59,636 nucleotides of DNA from Microcaldota archaeon. GTDB taxonomy: Archaea > Micrarchaeota > Micrarchaeia > Burarchaeales > JAKAKT01. Location of the stretch: positions 1-59,636 of the forward strand of contig JAKAKT010000100.1 of NCBI GenBank assembly GCA_021813385.1, in the 5' to 3' direction. Positions within the stretch are counted from its first letter, which is position 1. Each line of letters opens with the position of its first letter. The notes beneath the pieces are model-generated. The model did no database searches and was not told where the DNA came from. It saw only the letters and a program-made list of their open reading frames with translations. Below, piece after piece: positions 45,401-54,449 of the stretch. A program made the position numbers and the translations under genes.

Positions 45401-46810
45401 ATGAGGCAATTCAAGATTTACGGGATATCCTCCACACTTATGGTGACAGTGCTGGCAGTCGGCTTCATAATCTACATAGTGTTCAACGACATCCTCGCTT
45501 TCCTCGTGTGGCTCCTGGTAGTTTTCTTCGTTGTCATTCTTGCTTATACCCTTTCCCCGAAGATTTTCAGGAAGATGTCCGATACAGTCGAATTGCGCGA
45601 TACAGCCATAAGCTCGAGGAAGACCGAGATAGCGGGGCTGATATGCCACGAATGCAAGACCGCGAAATCGCTCATCGAGAAGGTTTCAGCGGAAATCGAC
45701 ACCGCGAGCGCAAAAGGCGAGCTCGACAGGCTCGGGCAGGAGCTCGCTTCAATGAAGTGCTGCAGCTCATCTTTCGAAGTAATGCCTGACGAACTGGCTA
45801 ATGTCGACATGACTTTCCTCACCACCCGTTCTGCTGAAGTGAGGGACAGGCTCGGGGCGATGAAGCGGGCGCTTGCGGACAAATACAAGACCGTTTCAGA
45901 CAAGCGGGTTGCCGAATACGAAGTTGCGATGAAGAGCCTGCGCGAAGCAGGATACGGGATGGGCGGGCTTTATGCGAAATTCGAGGCTGAGCTGTCGAGA
46001 AGCGCCTCAACCCTTGACGAGATGGCTGAGAAGGAGGGGGAGCTGTCAGACCTCCTGAAGGATGCCCTAACCGACTGCCTTGAGGAGGCGAAAAGGATTG
46101 CTTCTGAAGAATCGGGCAGGAAAGGCGCATCCGAAGTCAGCTATGCACTCGGGAAACTAACCATATCGGACGGAGAGCTGATAGAAGCCGCCTCTGAACT
46201 CGCAGCGATGAGGAAAAAGCTCCAATCAATAATGGGCGGGGATTTCTTCGCTGCGAAGGAATCAATCATCGACTCGATGGATGCGGTCCTCTTAGCTGCT
46301 AACGGCCCGGGATTTTCCGATTTAAGGGAAAAGCTCGCGAAACTGCGCGATTCAGTGAACCAGCTTAAGGATCCCGGGAAGCTAGGCAGGCTCAAGGAGA
46401 CCGAGAAAGAATACCGGGAGCTGGCCAAGACATCCATTGAGGAACTGTCGGCAAAAGCACTTGCGATGAAGGACGAGCTCGATTCCTATAAGCCACCAAG
46501 GGAAATGCAAGCGAAGCTGCCTCAAAAAATAGTTGCACCTGGGGGCGGCACTTCAGAATTCACCAAGAAGATTTCCTCAATGCTAAAGGAGCTCTCTCCG
46601 GAAATCGAAGAGCTAATCCGCAACGTAAAAATAATGAGGAGCTACCAGAAGGCCGAAAGGCTCATCGACGCGAGGCTTGCCGAGAACAAAAAAGTCCAAG
46701 CCAGGGATTTAGACATAAAATACCCGGAGGTATTTTTCATGCTCTACAAGAAGAAGCACCCAAAAGTTAAACTAGTGGAAGGGCCTGAACCAAAACTTTT
46801 CGAGGAATGA
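45401..46810 (+). CDS. Two-TM long coiled-coil protein
   Basis: N-terminal paired hydrophobic segments, then about 380 aa predicted helical/coiled coil. Confidence 0.65.
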   Translation: MRQFKIYGISSTLMVTVLAVGFIIYIVFNDILAFLVWLLVVFFVVILAYTLSPKIFRKMSDTVELRDTAISSRKTEIAGLICHECKTAKSLIEKVSAEIDTASAKGELDRLGQELASMKCCSSSFEVMPDELANVDMTFLTTRSAEVRDRLGAMKRALADKYKTVSDKRVAEYEVAMKSLREAGYGMGGLYAKFEAELSRSASTLDEMAEKEGELSDLLKDALTDCLEEAKRIASEESGRKGASEVSYALGKLTISDGELIEAASELAAMRKKLQSIMGGDFFAAKESIIDSMDAVLLAANGPGFSDLREKLAKLRDSVNQLKDPGKLGRLKETEKEYRELAKTSIEELSAKALAMKDELDSYKPPREMQAKLPQKIVAPGGGTSEFTKKISSMLKELSPEIEELIRNVKIMRSYQKAERLIDARLAENKKVQARDLDIKYPEVFFMLYKKKHPKVKLVEGPEPKLFEE

Positions 46811-46913
46811 AAATGCCAAAGAAAATTAGGGACGAAGCGGGAGCGAACGGCTCGAGAACGAGCGAGCCGGGAATGAGGGAGCGAACCGAATTAATGTTTG
46901 TTTGGTTGATTTG

Positions 46914-48365
46914 ATGGCGAAAAAAGAGCGGGAAGGGACAGAGTGGGGGATGATTGCATCGGGCGAGGGAGCCAACAAGATAGCAATCCAGTACCTCGCG
47001 GAATTCCAGAGCAAATACATGAGCGACAGGATTCTTTTGTTGAATACTACGGCATCCGACATCCGGCCTGAGAAGGCATTTGGCGCGAGGCTGACTCCGG
47101 AGTTCCAGTCGATTCTCCAGAAGATAAAGAAGGAGAAGACCTGCATTTTCGGTTCTGCCCCATCGGGGGCAGGGAATGTCTGGAAGATAGGCGAAGAAGA
47201 GGCTGCGAAGGACTTCGAGACAATCAGGAGATATTTCGCGAACTCCCAGCTCGCCCAGGCAGACGTCATACTGGGCTTAGCAACACTTGGTGGAGGGACA
47301 GGGAACGGCAGCTTGCCTTACATCATAAGCCAGCTCAAGAACAAGATGCCGACAGCAGCCCAAAGCAACTACATCTCGCTCGGCATCTGGCCGTTGAACT
47401 CAGAGGCCTCCCAGAGGCACTTCAATGCGGTATGCGGATTCACGAGGCTCCTTAAGTATGGCGAAGGGGGAAAAAGGAACAGTGAGCTCGTGCTAATTGC
47501 TCACAACAGCCAGGTTGCGGACCTCGTGGGGTTGCAAGCACAGGGCCCTGCCCAAGACAAGTTCTACCTCATAAACCGCGAAATCATAAAGGCGATGGAC
47601 ATGATGGTGGCTCCGAGCGGGAAGGCTTCGGAAGCGACAATCGATGTGGCGGATTACTACCAGCTCCCGACGTCATTCGGAGTCTACCACTTCACCCCGT
47701 GCATCTCGTGGGACAACGACCCCGATGTCATCGGCCTCGAGGCAGGCGTGGAACTCGCCCTCAGGAGCCCGATGTGCCCCCTCGAGCCGAAGACTGCGAC
47801 GATGGCATACTTCATAGTCCGCGCCCCGGAGAAAAAGCTCAGGGACGGGACGTTCACACAGGAGGGTCTCGAGGATGCAGCAAGGAAGCTCTCCTCCAAA
47901 TTCATGGCTGGGAGCCAGGGCGGGCTTGTGCGCTACTGCAGCCTCACGTCGAAAGAAGGAGACGGGTTTGACGCCATGGTCCTCCTGGGCGGCTTCAGCC
48001 TGAAAAAATTGCTCGCAGGAAGCATAGGGAAATTCAAGTCATTCTCGGAGAACCTGAAAAGAAGCGGGGATGCACTCGAGCTCAAGGATGACGAGCACCC
48101 GAACATACGGGCGGCAATCAAGCCAGAGGAGCTTGAGATGATTGAGGGCTGGCTCCGGGACTATTCCAAGAAGACCGAGGAACTCATAAGCAAGGCAAGG
48201 AGGGGCGGCGGGCCTGACGAGGAGATGCTGGAAGGCTGGATGAGGGAAGAGGCTAAGGCAAGGCCGAAAGCCGATTCGCAAAGCCAAGCGCCCAAACCAG
48301 GCGACCAGGCGAAATCGCCAAAGGGCCCCGCACCCCAAAGAAAACCAAAAAAGAGGAACGGGTAA
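46914..48365 (+). CDS. Divergent FtsZ/tubulin-superfamily protein 1
   Basis: IASGEGANKIAIQYLAE; LGLATLGGGTGNGSLPYIISQLK (T4 loop); ATIDVADYYQLPTSFG (T7-like). Confidence 0.75.
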   Translation: MAKKEREGTEWGMIASGEGANKIAIQYLAEFQSKYMSDRILLLNTTASDIRPEKAFGARLTPEFQSILQKIKKEKTCIFGSAPSGAGNVWKIGEEEAAKDFETIRRYFANSQLAQADVILGLATLGGGTGNGSLPYIISQLKNKMPTAAQSNYISLGIWPLNSEASQRHFNAVCGFTRLLKYGEGGKRNSELVLIAHNSQVADLVGLQAQGPAQDKFYLINREIIKAMDMMVAPSGKASEATIDVADYYQLPTSFGVYHFTPCISWDNDPDVIGLEAGVELALRSPMCPLEPKTATMAYFIVRAPEKKLRDGTFTQEGLEDAARKLSSKFMAGSQGGLVRYCSLTSKEGDGFDAMVLLGGFSLKKLLAGSIGKFKSFSENLKRSGDALELKDDEHPNIRAAIKPEELEMIEGWLRDYSKKTEELISKARRGGGPDEEMLEGWMREEAKARPKADSQSQAPKPGDQAKSPKGPAPQRKPKKRNG

Positions 48366-48369
48366 TCCC

Positions 48370-49224
48370 ATGCAGCTCATACTGGTTATCGTCCTCCTTT
48401 CCCTTCTCGCCCTGATAATGCTCGCAGTGCTCGCCCTCATCTTCTTCGGGATAAGGAAATCAAAGGACACGAGAGTTCAGTTCTCAGTGCTGGTTGTTTC
48501 GAGCTCAGGAGCCCCGCTCGAGGGAGTCGATGTGAAGCTCGGTGATGAGATTGCGGTGACTGATTCATACGGGAAAGCCAATTTCGCAGCCGACCCGGGG
48601 GAGAAGGAGCTCCTCATAATAACTGACGGGCATGCGGAGTTCAGGCAAAAAATCAGGGTCGGTGAGGAGAAGCTTTTCCAGGCGAGGCTCGCAAAGGACA
48701 AACCGCTCCCAGAGGCAAAGGAGCTTGAGGAAGCGATTTCGTCTGCGAGGAGGGGGAGGCAGGAGATAGGCAACGGCTACAACCCCGCAATCCCAGACTA
48801 TCTGTTCAACATCTGCCTGGCGGTCCACAAGCTCGCGATTGATGAGGCGAAGAGCGAATCTGACTCAAAGGTCCGCTCGGAATCGCTGAAAAGCGCCGCA
48901 TACACGGTTTCCCAAACGTCGAAAGGGATGATTGAGAGAAGGAACCTCTCGCTCTATGCGAAGGCGAAAGGGAGGAAGACGAGGGCAGTCGAGTTGCCGG
49001 CCCCGCGCTCTCCCGACATATTCTCTGCAAAGCAAAAGCTCGGCCAGGTCGACCTCCTAATCACGCACAGCACCGGGAAAAGCTCAATCTTCCCCCCGCT
49101 GATTCTCTGGAAAACTGCGCAGAAGCTCCTTGCGAATCCGACAGTTTTCAACATACGGCTCGCGACATTTTTGCTCGATTCAGCTGAGAAAATGATTGCC
49201 GAACTTGGGGATTATCTGGTTTAG
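48370..49224 (+). CDS. Membrane-anchored protein with carboxypeptidase-regulatory/PEGA-like domain and helical C-terminus
   Basis: N-terminal TM; VSSSGAPLEGVDVKLGDEIAVTDSYGKANFAADPGEKELLI. Confidence 0.65.
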   Translation: MQLILVIVLLSLLALIMLAVLALIFFGIRKSKDTRVQFSVLVVSSSGAPLEGVDVKLGDEIAVTDSYGKANFAADPGEKELLIITDGHAEFRQKIRVGEEKLFQARLAKDKPLPEAKELEEAISSARRGRQEIGNGYNPAIPDYLFNICLAVHKLAIDEAKSESDSKVRSESLKSAAYTVSQTSKGMIERRNLSLYAKAKGRKTRAVELPAPRSPDIFSAKQKLGQVDLLITHSTGKSSIFPPLILWKTAQKLLANPTVFNIRLATFLLDSAEKMIAELGDYLV

Positions 49225-50846
49225 TAGCCAATCCTGACTCCTCGCTCCGCACCGACATCATATATGCTCAAGCCGAGCGCCTTTTCCCTCTCGAGAGTCT
49301 CAGCTATCTGAGCAAGGAGGCGCTTCTTAAGCGCCAAGTATTCCTCCCGCGGATATTCAACATTGCCGACAGCGTAGCGCAGGCTTTTCGCATTGAAGCA
49401 GAACATGCACTCCTGGAGGTTCTCGCAATTGTGGCAGAAGTAGCAGTCGCTGCAGGTGTTCGAGCTGTCAACCTCGAAACATCGGTTTAGCTTGCTTGAG
49501 TTATGGCACTTAATGCAGAATTTTGAATGAAAAAGCAGCTGGGAACCGAAAACATATTCGGAATTTCTCGGCCAATAGCAATAAGCCACATATCTACACA
49601 CATAGGCCAGCGAACTCCGAAAGGCATGGGAAGAGTTGTTGCCATAGTTGCTGCATTCCACAATGTCGAAATTGTTGGTGCCATGCACATCCTCGGTCGT
49701 CGTGTATTTCACGCCCTTCAGCTTTTCCCTTGCATTGGAAAAATCAAAATCCAGCAGGTCCGATTCCGAGATACTGCATTCCCCGAGTTCCAACGCCTCC
49801 TCCAACCCCACTGCGTTGTCTTTGATAGCAGCGAACGCAGGCACGGCAGCCAAGTATATGTCCTTGCCACTCACAGCGGATTTCGATGGTATGACACTAT
49901 CCACGTGCTCGCTCAGCCACTTCTCGAATGCAACGAGCGGAGCCAGTTTTTTGCCGAACAAGATTCCGCACGTATCTTTAAATGCGGAGTTTAGCTCGTC
50001 TGAAGGCCCTTTTTTGGAAACGCCGGGTTTGTTGGAAAGTGTGGGTTCGTTTTTCTTCAGCTTCGGCGCCGTTCCCGGGGCCGCGATTAGGTCCACTATT
50101 CCCGGAATCGTTTTTTTCTCCTTAAGCATCTCCCTGATTTCTCCAACGAGCTTATCCTTCAAGTCCAGGTATTTGTCTTTTGGAAGAGAAAGGTTTCCGA
50201 TGCCATAATGCCTGTTTCGCAGATTAAATGAGAACATGCAATTGGAGCACGACCTTAAGTTGGCGGTGAAATAACAGTCGGCCGAATCGAAGGTATTGAG
50301 GTTTTCCATGGAACGACTGAGCTGATAGATGTAATAACCGGCTATGACGAACCTGGACCCGACATCTTGGCTTATGCCGAAAGCGTACTCGGTATGGCGC
50401 GTTTGGTTGGAAAATGCCACGAATCTGCTTCCTTCATGGACCGTTCGTGACTTATAGACGAATGAAGAATCAATGCACTTGTCTGAAAGTTCAATCTCGC
50501 TGGAGTTTCCGAGAACCACGTCCCCGGCATAGTAAAATTTTTCCCTAAGCGCGGCCAGTATCGAATCGATGTCCTTTACCTGGTTTATGTCAAGCCTCGT
50601 GCCTTTGTCCATTTCATGGTACTCGGCATTCTCATCGTTGCTGATGTATTTTGCGTTGTCGTCCATTCCCTTGACTGGGGAGAACACCACCGGCTTTCCG
50701 GATATTGCGGATTTTTTTATGCTAAGCCCCCCAGCGTATCGGCCGAGGTATTTTTCAAAATCTTCGAGCCCCCCAATCTCATCTCCGAGCAGGGCCCTGC
50801 AGACATCCTCCCAGGCTTTTTCTAAAAGCTCGCGACTACGGTCCAT
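49221..50846 (-). CDS. Duplicated Cys-rich protein, paralogue of 28862-30472
   Basis: FCIKCHNSSKLNRCFEVDSSNTCSDCYFCHNCENLQECMFCFNAKSLRYAVGNVEYPREEY. Confidence 0.75.
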   Translation of the reverse strand: MDRSRELLEKAWEDVCRALLGDEIGGLEDFEKYLGRYAGGLSIKKSAISGKPVVFSPVKGMDDNAKYISNDENAEYHEMDKGTRLDINQVKDIDSILAALREKFYYAGDVVLGNSSEIELSDKCIDSSFVYKSRTVHEGSRFVAFSNQTRHTEYAFGISQDVGSRFVIAGYYIYQLSRSMENLNTFDSADCYFTANLRSCSNCMFSFNLRNRHYGIGNLSLPKDKYLDLKDKLVGEIREMLKEKKTIPGIVDLIAAPGTAPKLKKNEPTLSNKPGVSKKGPSDELNSAFKDTCGILFGKKLAPLVAFEKWLSEHVDSVIPSKSAVSGKDIYLAAVPAFAAIKDNAVGLEEALELGECSISESDLLDFDFSNAREKLKGVKYTTTEDVHGTNNFDIVECSNYGNNSSHAFRSSLAYVCRYVAYCYWPRNSEYVFGSQLLFHSKFCIKCHNSSKLNRCFEVDSSNTCSDCYFCHNCENLQECMFCFNAKSLRYAVGNVEYPREEYLALKKRLLAQIAETLEREKALGLSIYDVGAERGVRIGY

Positions 50847-50994
50847 GGTACATTATTCTTTTTTTAGTATTTAAGGGTTAGTTTCCCCCTAGTGGGTTAC
50901 AACAAAGAAAAAACGTCGTAAAAAACGCAACTTTCTTCTCCAAATCAGGTTACAGAAGGAAAAAGTTAAATAGCGACCCAACAAAATTCTTTCC

Positions 50995-51756
50995 ATGGAC
51001 GAGCAAATCCTCAGGAAGCTGGGCATGACAACTGGAGAGATAAGAACTTATCTCGCGATGCTCGAGCTCGGCTCAAGCACAACTGGCCCGATTGCAAATG
51101 CGGCCCAGATTTCAAGGTCGAAGGTTTATGTGGTTCTCGATAGGCTCGAGAAAAAAGGGCTTGCCTCCCACGTTGAACAGAATGGGATGAAATACTTCCA
51201 GGTCGCTGACCCAATAAGGATAAAGAGCTACATACGCGAGAGAGAAGAGGAACTGAAAGAAATAGGGAAGGAGTTCGATTCCTCTGTAGAAAACCTAAGA
51301 ACGCTCTATAAGGAAACTGGAAGAGTCAAGTCAGTTTCAGTTTACCAGGGGCTTAAGGGGCTCCAGACCGCGCACGAGCACACTTACCTTAAAGTGAAGA
51401 AAGGGGAGACCTACGATTACCTTGGCGGCCCGCGCTTCCAGCCAGAATCGCACCACCGATATTGGAAAAAAGACCACCTAAAGAGAGTTGCAGCCGGAAT
51501 AAAATGCAGGCTCTTGTTCAACAAGGGGACCCCGCGAGAAACGCTTAGGAACAGGAATTCGTTCTGGGGCTGTGATGCGAGGTATATGCCAATAGACATA
51601 TACTCTCCTGCGTATTTTTTGGTTTACAAGGATACGGTTATGATGACGGTTTCAGAAGAGAACCCAATCGTCATAGAAATAGTAAGCAAAGAAATCGCCG
51701 AGGCTTTCAGCACTTATTTCGAGGAGTTCTGGAAGAGGAGCGTTCCTTTCAAGTAG
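50995..51756 (+). CDS. TrmB-family regulator
   Basis: LRKLGMTTGEIRTYLAMLELGSSTTGPIANAAQISRSKVYVVLDRLEKKGLA. Confidence 0.88.
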   Translation: MDEQILRKLGMTTGEIRTYLAMLELGSSTTGPIANAAQISRSKVYVVLDRLEKKGLASHVEQNGMKYFQVADPIRIKSYIREREEELKEIGKEFDSSVENLRTLYKETGRVKSVSVYQGLKGLQTAHEHTYLKVKKGETYDYLGGPRFQPESHHRYWKKDHLKRVAAGIKCRLLFNKGTPRETLRNRNSFWGCDARYMPIDIYSPAYFLVYKDTVMMTVSEENPIVIEIVSKEIAEAFSTYFEEFWKRSVPFK

Positions 51757-53371
51757 CTTTCTTTTTCTTCTTTTCCGCTTTCGGCACAAGCTCGACCGTG
51801 CAGGTCGTCGAATCGCCCTCGCACGCCAATTCGGTCTCATAAACCTTGTAGTTCGGGTGAATGACGGTGAGCTTGTGGGCCCCAAGCTCGACCTCGAGGG
51901 AGCCCATCCCGCCCTCGCTTGTCCGTTCACTCTTCCTGCCGATAACCACTTCCGCATCCTTAATGGGCTTTCCTTCAGAAACCACTGTCACTTTGACTGT
52001 TCCAGTCCCGCCTTTTTTCGCCTGAAGCCCGACCGAGATGGCGGAGTGCTTCTCCACTTGCAAGGCTCCGATGTATGGCTCATGGTTCGGCGACAAGATT
52101 TTCATCTGGTGCCTCCCCTCCTTAAGTGCATAGAGGCTTCCAGCAGGCCTCCGTATGCCCTCAATCTCGATTTCAGCCTTTCCATCGGAGTCAGGAACAT
52201 CCACCCTGGTAAGGAACATCCTTGGTATTGACAAGGCATCCGCCTTCTCCTGCTTGTAGTGCGTCGCCTGCGAGCGGAGCTGCGCGATGCGCTCGACCTT
52301 CTCCTCCGGATAGGTGAAAAGGAGGACCGTAGAGACGATGTTCCGCTTTGTCACCGAGACCCCGAGATGGGTCTGCTTCATCGCGGAGCGCTCTGAAAGG
52401 AAAGCCCTGATGATGTCAATGGGAGCAAGCTCGCCCGAGCTCTCAAGATAATGGGGCGGGAGCCTCAGGAGGGCGAGATTCTTCTCGCATTCTTCAGGCT
52501 TTGCGCCCTCGACACTGAGCTTCAGGAACGATTCGTAAAGGAGCTTTATCACGTCGATTTTCTTCCATCCGCCGATAGGGACCAGGTAGTTGAACAGCCC
52601 CCTCGCCCTTTCGCTCGAGCGGGCAAGGCAGGCATAAGCAACTCGCCCCCGCAGGGTGGTCGCAGTTATTATGTCATTTATGTCGATTACAGGCGGGTTG
52701 CCTGCGAAGGCCGCCGGGTTTATCCGTTCAGTAGCGCTGCCGAGGGCGAGTTCGATTATTGCCCGGGCCACATAATCGTTGTATCTCCTGTAGGCATTGG
52801 CCATATTTCCCGTGTAAGCAATTCGCTGATTGTCCACGAGAATAATGGAATTTGCGATTTCTGAAAGCCTTTTCAAGCTAACGTATGCGTTGCTAGCAGC
52901 GAGGCTCCCCTCTTCGCCAGCAGGCAAAACGGCGATTGCGATGACGGGAATTCCGAGCGATTTGAAAGCAGCAGCCACCACCGGCCCGGCCCCGCTCCCT
53001 GTGCCGCCCCCGAGGCCGAAGAGCACGAAAGCGCAGGAAATCTTCTTCGCGTCGACTGTGTTCTCGAGGAAATGCCCGGCAATCGCTTCCTGGAGCTCCC
53101 CGTAATGGGCGAGCGCATCACGCTCGGCCTTGTCCCTGTTCTGGCCATACCCCCCTGCAATCAAGTCATCGAAGTTCTTCTCGCTCCCATTAACGAATCC
53201 GTTCTTTGAAAACCCCAGCCAATTCTCTCTCGAGATATTCTTCAGGTTAAGCAGGTCGCTCGTTGCCGAGTTTATCGCAAGGGGCTTTGAAGCGGCCCAT
53301 ACGTTCTTCTCCCAGAGCACAGAATCGAGGATTCCCCCCCCGCACTGCCCGACGGAGACAAACGCATACAT
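51749..53371 (-). CDS. Divergent FtsZ/tubulin-superfamily protein 2 with C-terminal carboxypeptidase-regulatory/PEGA-like domains
   Basis: MYAFVSVGQCGGGILDSVLWEKN; VLFGLGGGTGSGAGPVVAAAFKSLG; PPVIDINDIITATTLRG; VVSEGKPIKDAEVVIGRKSERTSEGGMGSLEV. Confidence 0.85.
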   Translation of the reverse strand: MYAFVSVGQCGGGILDSVLWEKNVWAASKPLAINSATSDLLNLKNISRENWLGFSKNGFVNGSEKNFDDLIAGGYGQNRDKAERDALAHYGELQEAIAGHFLENTVDAKKISCAFVLFGLGGGTGSGAGPVVAAAFKSLGIPVIAIAVLPAGEEGSLAASNAYVSLKRLSEIANSIILVDNQRIAYTGNMANAYRRYNDYVARAIIELALGSATERINPAAFAGNPPVIDINDIITATTLRGRVAYACLARSSERARGLFNYLVPIGGWKKIDVIKLLYESFLKLSVEGAKPEECEKNLALLRLPPHYLESSGELAPIDIIRAFLSERSAMKQTHLGVSVTKRNIVSTVLLFTYPEEKVERIAQLRSQATHYKQEKADALSIPRMFLTRVDVPDSDGKAEIEIEGIRRPAGSLYALKEGRHQMKILSPNHEPYIGALQVEKHSAISVGLQAKKGGTGTVKVTVVSEGKPIKDAEVVIGRKSERTSEGGMGSLEVELGAHKLTVIHPNYKVYETELACEGDSTTCTVELVPKAEKKKKKAT

Positions 53372-53468
53372 ACGTAGGGATTGGACGAATGTTTTATTAA
53401 TGGTAACCCAGCTGCAGAATTCAGTTCTTGCCCTGGCCCGTTATCTTCCAAAGACCAATTTATCCGGC

Positions 53469-54389
53469 TCAAGGTTTTTCTCTATTATCCACTCTATGCC
53501 ATTCAATCATTTTCTTAAGGCCTTCCTCAAGCGAATATTTCGGTTCCCAACCGAGAATCCGCTTTGCCTTCGAGATGTCAGCGCACCAGTGTTTCGGCTC
53601 GAAAGTCCGTTTCTGCGCAACTCCCCACGTAGGCATCAGCCTCGAGTCAAAAAGCTTTCTCACAGTTTCAGCGACTTGTTCAACCGAGTGCTCTTTTCCG
53701 CTCCCAATGTTGAATGCCTCTCCTGCGAGCCCGCTGTCGGATATCTTGACAACAGCATCGACCACGTCATCGACAAACACGAAATCCCTCACGTTCTTTT
53801 TAGATGCCAGCTGCGGGGACTGCCCTGCTGCGTAGGAGTTAATGAGCGTCGGAATCAGCCTGGTCGAGGCTTCGTAATAGCCATACACAAGAAAGAACCT
53901 CGCAATGTTTATCGGAAGGTCCAGCGCAACGGCCTCGTCAATAAGAAATGAAGAAGCCGCTGCCTTTGACAACGAGTACGGGTCTGGGGGCCGAAGCTCG
54001 TTGCTCTCAGTTATGGGCTTGTCGACAAGCCCATACTCGAAGCCAGAGCCAGAGAAAACAAAGCTCCTGAAACCTGTTTTTTTCACTGCTTTTAGGAGGT
54101 TAACGGTTCCTTGAACATTGCTCTGGAATATGGTGGAAATGTCGGTCTGAGTCGGGTAAACGCCATAGCCAGCGAGATGGAAAATCTTTTCAGGCTTTAT
54201 CTTGCTGACAGCTCGCTCAACAGAGGCGTAAACCGCCAGGTCAGCGTGGTGGGGCGTGTAACGGACTCCGGTCAATCTCCAGGTGTTGGCGCTTGGCCTA
54301 TGCACAAGGTGGACATCGTTATCTTTCGAAAGATGTCTTGCTAGGCATGCCCCTATGAAACCCGTTCCCCCAGTTATCAGAATGCGCAT
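53469..54389 (-). CDS. NAD-dependent epimerase/dehydratase (SDR)
   Basis: MRILITGGTGFIGACLARHL; YSLSKAAASSFLIDEA. Confidence 0.92.
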   Translation of the reverse strand: MRILITGGTGFIGACLARHLSKDNDVHLVHRPSANTWRLTGVRYTPHHADLAVYASVERAVSKIKPEKIFHLAGYGVYPTQTDISTIFQSNVQGTVNLLKAVKKTGFRSFVFSGSGFEYGLVDKPITESNELRPPDPYSLSKAAASSFLIDEAVALDLPINIARFFLVYGYYEASTRLIPTLINSYAAGQSPQLASKKNVRDFVFVDDVVDAVVKISDSGLAGEAFNIGSGKEHSVEQVAETVRKLFDSRLMPTWGVAQKRTFEPKHWCADISKAKRILGWEPKYSLEEGLKKMIEWHRVDNREKP

Positions 54390-54449
54390 GTCTTCACGGG
54401 CACTACTATTCGGTTGAATCAATATAAAGGTTATGACTCTTTTATCTTC

